From NCBI RefSeq assembly GCF_003173775.1, contig NZ_CP029552.1:5787001-5851000 (forward strand): a stretch of DNA of 64,000 nucleotides, written 5' to 3'. The stretch is from Methylobacterium sp. 17Sr1-1 (GTDB lineage Bacteria; Pseudomonadota; Alphaproteobacteria; Rhizobiales; Beijerinckiaceae). The notes under the pieces are model-generated. The model did not search any database. It was not told the DNA's origin and was given only the letters and a program-made list of their open reading frames with translations. The translations under genes were made by a program, and so were the position numbers. Positions 8,170 to 17,227 of the stretch are shown in pieces (the first letter of the stretch is position 1; every line of letters starts with the position of its first letter).

Positions 8170-11100
8170 ACAGGGTCGCCCTCAGGGCCGCGCCGCGGCC
8201 GTAGGTTGCCGAGAGTTGGTGGATGGCGACGGACAGGCTCGTGACCGGCCCGCCGAAATCCGCCGCCTGGTGGGCGGCGGTGTAGGTGACGGCCGGCGCC
8301 GACAGATCGAACGTGCGGACGACGGTGGAACCTGCCAGCACGTCGAGGGCGTAGGCCTCGGCTTCCTCGGCCAAGGGCACCTCGACCTGTTCCCACGGGT
8401 CGCCGTCGATCCGGGTGCGCCGGATCCACGACAGCACCAGGTCGCCCGACTCCGCCCGCACCATCCGGGCTTGCGCCGGCGCGTAGGGCCGCAGGCCCAC
8501 GCCCCGGAACGCCAGGGTGGCGCCGGCGAAGCTCGGATCGTCCTGCGGTCGGCCGAGCGGCCCCCAGCGCCAGGCGAGCGGCAGGGTGCGCGCCGACAGC
8601 GGCATCCCCGATTGCACCAGCGCATCCGTCAGCACCACGAACGGGGCACCCGCCGGCGTCGGGTTGCCCAAGGCGAACTCCGTCCCGAGCTGGCCGCGCA
8701 GCAGCGTCGCGAGGCGGTAGCGCCCGGGCGCGAGCAAGGCGGCTTGCGCCCATTGCAGCACCTCCCACTCGCCCGACGGCGTCAACAGGGCCGCGACGTT
8801 GGCCCCGTTGAGCACGTCGACCTCGGGGCTTGAGGCCAGCTCGACCCCGCGCGGCACCTCGACATAGAGGCTGTTCACCCGGTCCCACCGGGCACAGGGC
8901 CCCGGGTAGAGCTCGGCCGTCAGCCGCCCGACGATCGACCGCGCCCCCACCGTCGCGTCGTCCACGAACGCCCCGCCGGCGGTCGAGCGCAGGACCGCCA
9001 CCGGCGACCACGGCGCCGTGTAGGCGGCGAGGTAGGGCGCATGGGGCACCGCGTCCGAGCGCAGGAGCGGCAGGTCGAGGAAGTGGAACAGCGCCACCCC
9101 GACCGTCGCCGGCGGCTCGGCCGGCCGCGGCGTCGCCGTGCCGTCCCGGTAGGCGAACACCGCGAGATCCGTGCGGATGCCGCTCGCCGGCCGGCCCGCT
9201 TCCAGGCCGAGGCGGGTCAGCCGGTAGTCGGTGGAGGACCCGGCGAGGGAGAGGGTGACGACGTCGCCGGCGTCCAAGGCGAGGCAGGACGGCGGCAGGG
9301 TCGCCCCGACCTCCTCCCGCTCGACCACGCCCTGATAGAGGAGCGCCTGCGCGATGCCGCGTGCCGCCCCCTCGTCCAGGCACAGCGGCACGCTCACCCG
9401 CTGCACCGCGTTGGCCCGGCCGTTGGTGCGGCGCGCCTCGACGGACGCCGACTGGTAGCCGCGCTGCGGATCGATGTAGGTCAGCGCCACCACCCCCGGC
9501 AGCGCCGTCTCCTCCCCCCGCGTGCGCCGGTAGTCGCCGGCGCTGCCGCCCCGCGCCACCAGGTCGTCGGCGGTGAGGGCCGCCGCCGGCGCCCGCGCCA
9601 GCGGCGCGAAGACCAGCCGCCCGGCCGACTCCGCCCCGTCGAAGAAGAAGCACGTCCGCAACGGGTCGAGCGAGGCCCGCGGCGTCTGCACCTCCGTGAT
9701 CGCGTAGCCCTCCACCAGGCCGTAGAGCTGCCCGACATCGATCGGCACGCCCAAGCCGCCGCACAGCTCGGCCACCACGTCGGCGATCGGGGTGAGGCCG
9801 AGCCGCCCGTTGATCCAGTGGCCGAGCCGGTAGTTCGGCCCGTCGCTCCACACGCTCGCCTGGCGCGGGAAGTCCGGATAGGGCCGGGCGTCCCACGTCC
9901 AGACGAACAGCCGCTCGGGATCGACCATCCGGCCGCCATAGACCGACGACACCGGGTTGCCGGAGGTGCCCTGCCAGTAGGCGAGCGTGGCTTCCAGGTA
10001 GGCGCGCTGCGCGGCGAGATCCCGCCGGCCGTTCGAGTAGTAGGGCAGGAACGACTCCGAGGACTTCGGGTCCACGAAGACGTTCGGTTGGTTCATGCCC
10101 TTGTCGACGGCAGGGCAGCCGAGTTCGATGAACCGGACCGGCTTAGCTTCCGGCACCCACCCCGTGGCCGTCGACTGGCGCACCCCGCCCGGCCGGTCGC
10201 GATGCGGGTTCGACCACCAGGCGCGCAGATCCTTGAGGCGGAAGACCCAGTGTTCGCCGTACGCCGTGTCGGCGATCGGCGCCCGCCGTTGCGCGTCGCG
10301 GTCGGCCGGCGTCGGATAGTACCAGTCGAACAGCTCGCCGGCCGCGACGTTGCCGGTGAGATACCCCGGATCGTAGGGCGAGGGCGCGCCCGCTCGCGCG
10401 TCGAGGTGGTCGAACCCGTCGCGCCAGTCGGCGAGCGGCATGTAGTTGTCGATCCCGACGAAGTCGATATTCGGGCTCGACCACAGCGGATCAAGATGGA
10501 AGTACACGTCGCCCGAGCCGTCGGCCGGGCGATGGTTGGCGTATTCCGTCCAGTCGGCCGAATACGCGATCCTGGTGGCGCTGCCGAGGATCGACCGCGC
10601 GTCGGCCGCGAGGCCGATGAGCTGCGCCACCGCCGGGAAGGTCGAGGCGCCGGACCGCACGGTGGTGAGCCCGATCATCTCCGAGCCGATCAGGAACGTG
10701 TCGACCCCGCCCGCCGCCTCGGCCAGGCGCGCGCAATGCAGGATGAAGCGGCGGAACGAGAACTCGGCCTTCGCACAGGTCACCGTGCGGCCGTTCCACG
10801 CCAGCTCCGCCGGCGCCACGCTGCCGAAGAACGCCGCAACCTGATCGGCCGCCGCCGCGGTCTTGTCGACGGTGCCGGGCCGGCCGGGCGCCGGATGGCA
10901 GGTCACCCGCCCGCGCCAGGGGAACGCCGCCTGCTCCGCCCCGCCATAGGGGTCCGGCAGCCCGTTGCCGGCGGGGATGTCCATCATCACGAACGGGTAG
11001 AGCGTGACGGCGTAGCCCCGCGCTTTCAGCGCCCCGATGAGCTGCACCACCGACAGGTCGGACGGCGCGCCGCCGAGGAGCGGGGCGCCGCCTGCGTCGA

Positions 11101-12076
11101 GGCTGACGATCGCAGCGCTCGCCCGGTCGACCCCGCCGGCGAGCCATTCCGGGGTGGTGGTCTTGTTCGCCGTCTCGACCTTCGGGACGATGCGGCAGGC
11201 CGACAGCCGCAGGTCGGTGCCGTGCCAAGCGACCACGAGCGAGACGTGCCGGCAGCGCGGCGCCTCGACGGCGAGCTGATCGAGCGCCTTCAGCGCGTCG
11301 ACCCCGCCCGACACCGTGTTCTGCCCGGAGATCCCGCCGAAGGTCGAGGCGGTGACCGGCGCGGTGGCATAGGTGAACTCGCCCATGCTCGGGATCATCG
11401 TGACGGCGGTCACCAGCTCCTCGAGGGCCGGCCGGCCCGAGGCGTTGGGTGCGCGCCGGATCACCTCCGCGGTGATGACCGGGACGCGGTTGCCGAAGCC
11501 GGCCAGCGGCAAATCCTCGAACACGATGTAGGCGAGGCCCCGATAGGCCGGAGCGTTGGCGGCGCCTTCGATCGCGGCAATCTTCGGGTCCGGCCCCTGC
11601 GCCTCGTCGCCGAGATAGACCCGGGTACTGTGCGCCGCGAGGTCGATCCGCTTGCCGTCGGCATAGACTTGGCCCACGGCGACGATCGGGCCTTCGCACA
11701 GGGCAATCGCCACGCTGACGCTGTAGGCATAGGTCACGTTGAATTGCTTCGGCGTCGCCCCGCCCTTGCCGCCGGAGGACTTCACCTTCTCGACCTTCTG
11801 GACTTCCTTGATCTTGGTGGCCCAGATGATCTGCCCGCCGACGCGGACCCGGCCGAAGACGCGCGCGATGGCGGCGCCCTCGGTCGAGGCGGTGACGTGG
11901 AGGTCGGACAGCCGCGGGCCGATGGTGATCTGCGGCTTCGGCCGTGAGCCGAACAGGGCGCGGTCGAGGGCGCCGCCGCCGACGGCGCCGAGCATCTGGC
12001 CGATGGCCCCGCCGATCGGGCCGCCGAGCGCGCTGCCGACCGCCTGGCCGGCATAGGACAGGACGAGCGTGCTCAC
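8162..12076 (-). CDS. GTA-type baseplate multidomain protein with glycosidase-like TIM barrel (RcGTA gp15 homologue)
   Basis: A 1304-residue protein, about the usual length of the family. It starts with a glycine- and alanine-rich hydrophobic segment (YAGQAVGSALGGPIGGAIGQ), continues with a tail-hub-like domain, then a TIM-barrel region at roughly residues 420-780 (FLIGSEMIGLTTVRSG; IDFVGIDNYMPLADWRDGFDHL; PVRFIELGCPAVDKG) and a Phage-tail_3 type hub region in the C-terminal half. In the Rhodobacter capsulatus GTA the homologue (megatron, host-specificity protein) closes the tail tip. The start is a GTG that overlaps the stop of the upstream NlpC/P60 gene as GTGA. This is the best single marker of the GTA ancestry of the tail module. 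Confidence 0.92.
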   Translation of the reverse strand: MSTLVLSYAGQAVGSALGGPIGGAIGQMLGAVGGGALDRALFGSRPKPQITIGPRLSDLHVTASTEGAAIARVFGRVRVGGQIIWATKIKEVQKVEKVKSSGGKGGATPKQFNVTYAYSVSVAIALCEGPIVAVGQVYADGKRIDLAAHSTRVYLGDEAQGPDPKIAAIEGAANAPAYRGLAYIVFEDLPLAGFGNRVPVITAEVIRRAPNASGRPALEELVTAVTMIPSMGEFTYATAPVTASTFGGISGQNTVSGGVDALKALDQLAVEAPRCRHVSLVVAWHGTDLRLSACRIVPKVETANKTTTPEWLAGGVDRASAAIVSLDAGGAPLLGGAPSDLSVVQLIGALKARGYAVTLYPFVMMDIPAGNGLPDPYGGAEQAAFPWRGRVTCHPAPGRPGTVDKTAAAADQVAAFFGSVAPAELAWNGRTVTCAKAEFSFRRFILHCARLAEAAGGVDTFLIGSEMIGLTTVRSGASTFPAVAQLIGLAADARSILGSATRIAYSADWTEYANHRPADGSGDVYFHLDPLWSSPNIDFVGIDNYMPLADWRDGFDHLDARAGAPSPYDPGYLTGNVAAGELFDWYYPTPADRDAQRRAPIADTAYGEHWVFRLKDLRAWWSNPHRDRPGGVRQSTATGWVPEAKPVRFIELGCPAVDKGMNQPNVFVDPKSSESFLPYYSNGRRDLAAQRAYLEATLAYWQGTSGNPVSSVYGGRMVDPERLFVWTWDARPYPDFPRQASVWSDGPNYRLGHWINGRLGLTPIADVVAELCGGLGVPIDVGQLYGLVEGYAITEVQTPRASLDPLRTCFFFDGAESAGRLVFAPLARAPAAALTADDLVARGGSAGDYRRTRGEETALPGVVALTYIDPQRGYQSASVEARRTNGRANAVQRVSVPLCLDEGAARGIAQALLYQGVVEREEVGATLPPSCLALDAGDVVTLSLAGSSTDYRLTRLGLEAGRPASGIRTDLAVFAYRDGTATPRPAEPPATVGVALFHFLDLPLLRSDAVPHAPYLAAYTAPWSPVAVLRSTAGGAFVDDATVGARSIVGRLTAELYPGPCARWDRVNSLYVEVPRGVELASSPEVDVLNGANVAALLTPSGEWEVLQWAQAALLAPGRYRLATLLRGQLGTEFALGNPTPAGAPFVVLTDALVQSGMPLSARTLPLAWRWGPLGRPQDDPSFAGATLAFRGVGLRPYAPAQARMVRAESGDLVLSWIRRTRIDGDPWEQVEVPLAEEAEAYALDVLAGSTVVRTFDLSAPAVTYTAAHQAADFGGPVTSLSVAIHQLSATYGRGAALRATLYA

Positions 12077-12549
12077 GTCGGGATCTCCGGCGAGGGTTCG
12101 GGCGAGGGTTCGGGAAAGCGGAAGGCGTAGGCGATGCGCCGGGACCAGGCCGGCGGGATCCAGGTTTCCACCACCGCGTGGCCGTCATAGGCGTGGATCA
12201 TGTGCGCGGGGCCGGCCAGGATCCCGCAATGCTTGGCCGGCAGGCCGTCGCGCCAGCGGAACAGGAGCACGTCGCCGGGCCCGGCCGCGGTGGTAGCGAG
12301 CGGCACCAGGTGGCGGGCGGCGGCATCCCGCAGCGTCTCGGCGCCCCGGTCCTCGGCCCAGCTCGGCGTGTAGGGCGGCGGCACCTCCGGCTCGGCGCCG
12401 TAGAGCGCGGCATAGACGCCCCGCAGCAGGCCGAGGCAGTCGCAGCCCGCGCCCTTCACGCTGGCCTGGTGGTGGTAGGGCGTGCCGAGCCACCCGCGCG
12501 CCAGCGCGACGACGCGCGCGCGGGTGTCAGCCGAGGCGGCCTCCATCAT
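12073..12549 (-). CDS. NlpC/P60 family tail-associated peptidoglycan hydrolase (RcGTA gp14-like)
   Basis: A 158-residue cysteine peptidase domain. The catalytic cysteine lies in GAGCDCLGLLRGVY (Cys36 or Cys38, by alignment Cys36) and the histidine in KHCGIL (His107). This family, in GTAs and many phages, is part of the tail tip and cuts peptidoglycan during DNA entry. It overlaps the preceding DUF2163 gene by about 23 bases and the baseplate gene by four (GTGA). Two successive ATG codons (12549 and 12546) are possible starts. Confidence 0.9.
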   Translation of the reverse strand: MMEAASADTRARVVALARGWLGTPYHHQASVKGAGCDCLGLLRGVYAALYGAEPEVPPPYTPSWAEDRGAETLRDAAARHLVPLATTAAGPGDVLLFRWRDGLPAKHCGILAGPAHMIHAYDGHAVVETWIPPAWSRRIAYAFRFPEPSPEPSPEIPT

Positions 12550-13414
12550 TGTCGGCTCCCTGGACGGCGTAGGCCACGGCGTAGTCGTTCCCTGGAAGAT
12601 CCGGGAAGCCGCGGAAGTTGAGGACGTTCGAGAACTTGTCCCGGCAGCTCGCCAGGGACTTGTCGCAGCCGGCGACGACCTGGAACGCGTCGCCGGGCGC
12701 GATCGGGGCCGGCATCGGCTCCCACAGGTCGAGGACCGCGAGCGGCCCGGTGCGGGCATGGGCCCGGACCTCGACCGCCGCGCCGGCATTCGCACCCGTG
12801 GTCCAGACCAGCCGGCCGGCGTCGAACCAGCGGGAGGCGTACCCGGCGAGGCCGGAGGCGGTGACGCTGCGGGCGCTCCCCACCGTCGCGACCGTGCCGG
12901 CGCCGCGGATTGCAGGCGCGGTGGCGTCGATCCGGCAGCGGCCGTCCCCGAGGAGCGCGTCGCACGAGCGCTGGTAGACCCGGCCGCGGGGCTGGTTGAG
13001 GCGATCGGCGAGGCCGCGCACCTCCGCCGTGAAGGCGGTAGGCCCGCGCGAGACCTCACCCACGGTGCCGGAGAGGACGAGAACCCGGTCGGCCGGGCTC
13101 GACCAGTCGACCCGCCACACCGCGACGGCGGCGCCGTCGAACAGGCCGCGCGCCAGCTCGGCCTCTGCGAGGCGCCCGCTGGTCAGCGCCCCGACGATCT
13201 CCAGGCTGTCGGCGGTGAGCCCGGTGCCCTGTTCGAGGGCGGTGCCGGTGGCGCCGCTCTCGGCCGAGCACGCGACGCCGTCGACCGTGAGATCCTCGTC
13301 ATGGTCGGTGAAGCCGAGGCGCATGCCGTCGGTGCGAGTGACGATCCAGCACGTGCACAGGGTGGTGACCCCGCTCGCGAGGCTCGCGGCGAGGGTGGGT
13401 GACAGGGTCTTCAT
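12527..13414 (-). CDS. DUF2163 tail protein (RcGTA gp13-like)
   Basis: A 295-residue protein matching the DUF2163/phage_BR0599 family: SGVTTLCTCWIVTRTDG..RLGFTDHDEDL at the N-terminus, GLTADSLEIVGAL and LFDGAAVAVWRVDWSSP in the middle, then a cysteine-containing C-terminal domain (YQRSCDALLGDGRC; FQVVAGCDKSLASCRDKF) that in the GTA homologue binds an iron-sulfur cluster in the tail tip hub. The cysteines needed for that are present. It is a structural tail-hub protein, placed between DUF2460 and NlpC/P60 exactly as in GTAs. Confidence 0.9.
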   Translation of the reverse strand: MKTLSPTLAASLASGVTTLCTCWIVTRTDGMRLGFTDHDEDLTVDGVACSAESGATGTALEQGTGLTADSLEIVGALTSGRLAEAELARGLFDGAAVAVWRVDWSSPADRVLVLSGTVGEVSRGPTAFTAEVRGLADRLNQPRGRVYQRSCDALLGDGRCRIDATAPAIRGAGTVATVGSARSVTASGLAGYASRWFDAGRLVWTTGANAGAAVEVRAHARTGPLAVLDLWEPMPAPIAPGDAFQVVAGCDKSLASCRDKFSNVLNFRGFPDLPGNDYAVAYAVQGADNDGGRLG

Positions 13415-13418
13415 GCGG

Positions 13419-14054
13419 TCACCGCCGGATCTCGAGGATCGGGATGTCGGCCACCACGCCCGCGCGCAGGGCCTGGTGGTCGATCTCGATGCGGTCGGTG
13501 GCGAAGCGCACCGGCACGTCGAAGAGGAAGCCGGCGGTGACCACGGCGCCCGGAGCCGGCGCGACCTTGAGGGTGACGAGGCCGGTCGTGGTATCGAGCG
13601 CGAAGGCGGAGGCGGCGAGCGCGACGCCGCCGACCGCGACCTGGACCGAGCCGGCGACCGGCTTGATGATCGGGCGGGCATAGGGCGCGAAGGCGGCCCC
13701 GTAGGTCTTCACCAGCTGGAAGCCCCGGGTGGCGCCGTCGCCGGTGCCGAGGCGCTGGTCGGTGGGCGCGGGAGCCTGTCCGGGCGGCGCGGAGCCGTGG
13801 TCGAAGGTGTCGCACCAGCGAAAGCCGTAGAGCGGCCCGCGCCTCTCCTCGAAGAAGGCGACCAGCAGAGCCACGTCCTCGGCGGAGCGCAGGGCCGGTC
13901 CTGCATTGTAACTGCGCCGGGAATGGCGCCAGAGGGCGTTGCGCTCCTCGTCGCCGGAGCCGAGGGTGACGATCTCGGTGCGCCGCTCCGGCCCGCCGCG
14001 GGAGCCGTAGGACAGGACGAGGGGAAAGCGCACCTCGTGGAAGGGGCTCGGCAT
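13419..14054 (-). CDS. DUF2460 distal tail protein (RcGTA gp12-like)
   Basis: A 211-residue protein of the DUF2460/TIGR02217 family: FHEVRFPLVLSYGSRGGPERRTEI, a segment RNALWRHSRRSYNAGPALRS, then LVAFFEERRGPLYGFRWCDTFDH and a C-terminal beta-rich domain (DIPILEIRR at the end). In GTAs this is the distal tail protein linking the tail tube to the baseplate hub. It is spaced 51 bases from the tape-measure gene upstream and four bases from DUF2163 downstream. Confidence 0.92.
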   Translation of the reverse strand: MPSPFHEVRFPLVLSYGSRGGPERRTEIVTLGSGDEERNALWRHSRRSYNAGPALRSAEDVALLVAFFEERRGPLYGFRWCDTFDHGSAPPGQAPAPTDQRLGTGDGATRGFQLVKTYGAAFAPYARPIIKPVAGSVQVAVGGVALAASAFALDTTTGLVTLKVAPAPGAVVTAGFLFDVPVRFATDRIEIDHQALRAGVVADIPILEIRR

Positions 14055-14105
14055 GGTTGTTCGGGCTCCTGGTGCTGACAGGCCCAGTGCTCACAATCCC
14101 AGTTC

Positions 14106-15464
14106 TCACAATCCCCTGAGGCCGCGCTGCACCGCCCGGGCCAGGGCGGCGCTGACCTGTGCCTCCGAGCGATGGAAGCTCGGGGCGTCCGCGGTGGCGA
14201 TCGAGACCGAGACCTGGACGTTCGGGGCGGGGGCCGGGGACGCGACGCCGTGCGTCGCCGGCAGGATGCGGCCGGGCTGGAGCGGCACGAAGGTCTCGCG
14301 GCCGCTCTCGCCCACCGTGTAGGCGACGCCCGGGGTGACGGGGCCGCCAGCGGCGCGGCCGGTCGGGTTCTGGGTCAGGCCGAGCGACCCGAGGGCGTCG
14401 CCGACGAGGTCGGAGCCTGGGCTGCCGCGACCGAACAGGCCGTCGAAGGCCCGGTCGATGCCCCGGCTCGCGAGCGTGGTGGCGAGCCGGGAGATCACGC
14501 TCGTCAGCCGTTCGCCGTGCAGGATCGCGCCCTTGAAGCTGTCGGCGAGCGCCGAGCCGAGCTCGCGCGAGGCGGACTGGGCGGCGCGCTGCGCGGCTTC
14601 CGCCCGTTCCACCTGCGCCGTCGCGGCGCCGTAGGCCTGCGCCACCCGATCGACCTCTTCGCGGAGCGCCGGCGTCACCGCGAGGTCGGCCTTCTTGGCC
14701 GCCTCCAGCAGGCGGAACGCCGCCTCGGCCCTGGCGGCGGCACCTTCCTCCCGGCCGACCGCGTCGGCCTCGATCTTCAGGAGGCCGGTGCGCCGGGCGA
14801 GGCGTGCGACCTCGTCGCGGAAGGCGTCGTCTTCCGTCTCCGCGGCCTTCCCCATCGCCTTGGCGGGTCTCGCCGGCGCTCGCACGGCCTCGGGAGCGGG
14901 TGGGCCCGCGGCAGCCGTCGCGTTCCCGGCGAGGCTGCCGCGGGACGCGGCGTCGCTGATCGCGAAGGCGTCGGCGATGCGGGCGCGGATCGCCGCCCCC
15001 TCGGCGGAGGCCGCCCGCACCCGCCGGCCGAGATCTGTCACGAGATCGGCGGCGGCCGGAATCTTCTCCGCGATCCCCCCGACCGCGCCCGCCACCGCCT
15101 CGAACCCCGCCACCGCCTCGCGCGAGGCGGATCCGGCCTCGGCGAGGCGGGCGGTCAGGCCGCCGACCGCGTCGTCGACACGGCGCAGGGAGGCGCCGTC
15201 GCCGGCCGGCACCGTGGTCGCCTGCTCCATCGCCCGCTGGAGTCTGCCCAGAGCCTCCGGCGCGGCCATGCGGGCGAGCTCGTCGCGCACCTCGGCGCCG
15301 GCCCGCGCCATCGCGGCAGCGATGCGCCCGGCCCCGGCCTCGACCGCGCGCTCGGCCTGCCCCATCGCCCGCTCGGCCAGCGGCCCGGCCCGGGCGAGCT
15401 CGCGCTCGTAGGCCTCGACATTGGCCTCGAGCGAGACCACCAGGCGCTCGATCTCGGTCGTCAT
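14106..15464 (-). CDS. Phage tail tape measure protein
   Basis: A 452-residue, strongly helical and alanine-rich protein starting IERLVVSLEANVEAYERELARA, as tape measure proteins of small siphovirus tails do, with long coiled-coil stretches and a short predicted hydrophobic/glycine patch in the second half (RLATTLASRGIDRAFDGLFGRG, then ENPTGRAAGGPVTPG-like region with GGPV). The modest length implies a short tail if the whole protein spans it. The ATG overlaps the upstream chaperone stop as ATGA. It sets tail length and is ejected on infection in related systems. Confidence 0.85.
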   Translation of the reverse strand: MTTEIERLVVSLEANVEAYERELARAGPLAERAMGQAERAVEAGAGRIAAAMARAGAEVRDELARMAAPEALGRLQRAMEQATTVPAGDGASLRRVDDAVGGLTARLAEAGSASREAVAGFEAVAGAVGGIAEKIPAAADLVTDLGRRVRAASAEGAAIRARIADAFAISDAASRGSLAGNATAAAGPPAPEAVRAPARPAKAMGKAAETEDDAFRDEVARLARRTGLLKIEADAVGREEGAAARAEAAFRLLEAAKKADLAVTPALREEVDRVAQAYGAATAQVERAEAAQRAAQSASRELGSALADSFKGAILHGERLTSVISRLATTLASRGIDRAFDGLFGRGSPGSDLVGDALGSLGLTQNPTGRAAGGPVTPGVAYTVGESGRETFVPLQPGRILPATHGVASPAPAPNVQVSVSIATADAPSFHRSEAQVSAALARAVQRGLRGL

Positions 15465-16042
15465 GCGGGCGCTCCGTCGTCGGACGAGCCGTCATCGGGC
15501 GCGCCCCGGAGCCAGGCCCAGAGCGCGTCCTCTTCCTCCGGCGTCGGGGCGTCCGCCGCCTCCGGGTCGCGGGCGCGGTTGAAGCCGTCGATGTAGGCGG
15601 CGAGCTGCCACAGGCTCATCGCCCGCAGGTCGGCGGCGGGCAGGCCCATGGCGGCGGCGGCGGCGTAGAACGCCGCGAAGGCGATCCGCCCCTCCGGGCC
15701 CGCCGGGCCGGCGGGGCGGCCGACCCGCTCGTCCTCGGCGCCTTCCAGCGCCGCCGCCAGCACCAGGGCGGCCTTGGCGATCAGCGGGATGCAGGCCAGC
15801 CCGTCGAGGCGGCGGGCGAGCGCGTGGGCCTCCGGCACCGGGGTGCCGCCGCCGATCAGGCCGAGCCGCAGCACGTCGCGCACGTCCCGGAACCGGTATT
15901 GCCGGCCGGCATGAAACCGCTGCAGCAGGGCGGCGGGGCCCATCCCCGTCGCCTCCTGCAGCGCCTCCAGGTCGCCGATGGCGAGGCGGAAGCGGTGGGT
16001 GGCGTCCTCGAGGGCGAGGTCGATATGGCCGTCGCGGCTCAT
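15461..16042 (-). CDS. Fused GTA gp10-like tail protein and rcc01693-like tail assembly chaperone
   Basis: A 193-residue protein with two recognisable parts. Residues 1 to about 110 match the GTA-gp10/Phage_TAC_11 family (DLALEDATHRFRLAIGDLEALQEATGMGPAALLQRF; RDVRDVLRLGLIGGG). Residues from about 125 onward match the small rcc01693-type chaperone (FAAFYAAAAAMGLPAADLRAMSLWQLAAYIDGFNRA). In R. capsulatus GTA these are separate genes, so this is a natural fusion, here in one frame without any sign of a slip site. Tail chaperones coat the tape measure protein, whose gene follows immediately (ATGA overlap). Confidence 0.8.
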   Translation of the reverse strand: MSRDGHIDLALEDATHRFRLAIGDLEALQEATGMGPAALLQRFHAGRQYRFRDVRDVLRLGLIGGGTPVPEAHALARRLDGLACIPLIAKAALVLAAALEGAEDERVGRPAGPAGPEGRIAFAAFYAAAAAMGLPAADLRAMSLWQLAAYIDGFNRARDPEAADAPTPEEEDALWAWLRGAPDDGSSDDGAPA

Positions 16043-16049
16043 GAGCGCC

Positions 16050-16496
16050 TCACGCGGCGGCGGTGAAGGCCACCGCCCCGGTCGATTGCAGCGCCACCGA
16101 CACGGTGCAGCGCTCGCCCCGCACGGCGCCGACCTCGAAGCTGGTGAGGTGGAAGAAGCCCTCCCAGGCGCCGCCGCCCTCCGCGCCGGTGCCGCTCACC
16201 TCGATCCGGGCCTTGACCGGCGCGTCCGACTCGTAGGCGGCGCGCCAGCGGGCGATGCTCTGGCGCGCCATCACGCCCTTGCCGGAGAACGCGACCGACT
16301 TCGAGACCGCGAACCGGTCGACGAAGGGCGCGGCGTCCTCGTTGGCGCAGTCGGGTACGACCGCGCTGTTGGTCTCCTTGGTGAACTGCGCCGCGCGCTC
16401 GGTGAGGCCGCAGGGCGCCTCGAAGGTGCCGGCCTTAGTCGGGCTCTCGAGCTTCACGGCGATCGCCGAGAACGGCAGGGTGGTGGGCTGGGCCAT
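16050..16496 (-). CDS. Major tail tube protein (GTA gp9-like)
   Basis: A 148-residue protein matching the GTA major tail protein/Phage_tail_2 family: FSAIAVKLESP.AGTFEAPCGLTERAAQFTKETN, DCANEDAAPFVDRFAVSKSVAFSGKGVMARQ, and a C-terminal beta part with HLTSFEVGAVRGERCTVSVALQS. These proteins stack in rings as the tail tube. It lies between the tail completion (DUF3168) and chaperone genes, as expected. Confidence 0.87.
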   Translation of the reverse strand: MAQPTTLPFSAIAVKLESPTKAGTFEAPCGLTERAAQFTKETNSAVVPDCANEDAAPFVDRFAVSKSVAFSGKGVMARQSIARWRAAYESDAPVKARIEVSGTGAEGGGAWEGFFHLTSFEVGAVRGERCTVSVALQSTGAVAFTAAA

Positions 16497-16523
16497 GGCG
16501 GGTTCGCTCCGGAAGGACGGAAA

Positions 16524-16943
16524 TCAGACGGTCTCGGCGGCCACCGCGCCGAAGCGGGCGACGCCGTGCCAGGAGCCGGGCCCGAGGGGCTCCGGCAGGA
16601 CCAGGCTGCGCTCGTGGGAGAGCCACAGGAGCTCGCCGCGGGTGAGCGCCAGGTCGGCCTCGTCGAGGGCGGCCGCGACCGCGGCCAGCAGGTCCTGCAC
16701 CGGTCCCAAGGTCCGGGCGCCGCGCAGGAAGGCGTGGACGGTCAGCCGGCAGGCGCAGCCGCGCCAGCCTTGCGCCTCGTAGGGGCTGACCTCCGGCGGA
16801 TCGACGCGCAGGAACGGCCATTCCTCCCGGGCGCTCGCCGCCTCGCGCACCCGGTCGCCGACGAGCGGGTGCAGGGCCGGATCGGCGAGGAGGCGGGCGC
16901 GCACCGCCCGCAGGAGCTGGGGCGAGAGGTCGAGGCCGGCCAT
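16524..16943 (-). CDS. DUF3168 tail completion protein (GTA gp8-like)
   Basis: A protein of 139 residues from the ATG, matching DUF3168: LLRAVRARLLADPALHPLVGDRV at the N-terminus and FLRVDPPEVSPYEAQG.GCACRLTVHAFLR, with VQDLLAAVAAALDEA later. It closes the proximal end of the tail in related systems. Two starts are possible, ATG at 16943 and GTG at 16946; both overlap the stop of the preceding gene, and ATG is preferred. Confidence 0.87.
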   Translation of the reverse strand: MAGLDLSPQLLRAVRARLLADPALHPLVGDRVREAASAREEWPFLRVDPPEVSPYEAQGWRGCACRLTVHAFLRGARTLGPVQDLLAAVAAALDEADLALTRGELLWLSHERSLVLPEPLGPGSWHGVARFGAVAAETV

Positions 16944-17227
16944 CACCCCCTCCCCGTCAGGCGCGCGACCGCCGGTCCGATCACCGGCCGGGCCGCCCGC
17001 GTCGCGGTGCCGAATTCCCGGGCGGTCAGGCCCGGCGCCTCGACCGCGACGGCGGCGCCCGCGGGCGTCTCCGTCGCCTCGGCTCGCCCGTCGGGCAGTG
17101 CCTGCTGGATGTCGGCCGCGAGCGTGCGCGCGGCCTCCCGTGCACGGGCCCGCGCGGCTTCGCTGCCGGCGCGGGCGAGGCGCGCGAGCCGCGCCTGGAG
17201 CGGGCCGGTCTCGGCTGTTGGCGTCAC
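16943..17227 (-). CDS. Small phage tail/neck protein, HK97 gp10-like candidate
   Basis: A 94-residue protein, rich in alanine and arginine, with a helical N-terminus (LQARLARLARAGSEAARARAREAARTLAADIQQALPDG) and a beta-prone second half (AVAVEAPGLTAREFGTATRAARPVIGPAVARL). The ending GxxxRPxxGPAV is like that of HK97 gp10-type neck proteins, which bridge head and tail. The family match is weak on sequence alone; its position between the head closure and DUF3168 genes supports it. Overlaps both neighbours by four bases. Confidence 0.7.
   Translation of the reverse strand: MTPTAETGPLQARLARLARAGSEAARARAREAARTLAADIQQALPDGRAEATETPAGAAVAVEAPGLTAREFGTATRAARPVIGPAVARLTGRG

Noticed and set aside
14090..14116. 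Short direct repeat TCTCACAATCCC-like beside the tape-measure stop
   Set aside because: Two imperfect units in a 51-base gap; too short to call a functional element, probably slippage.
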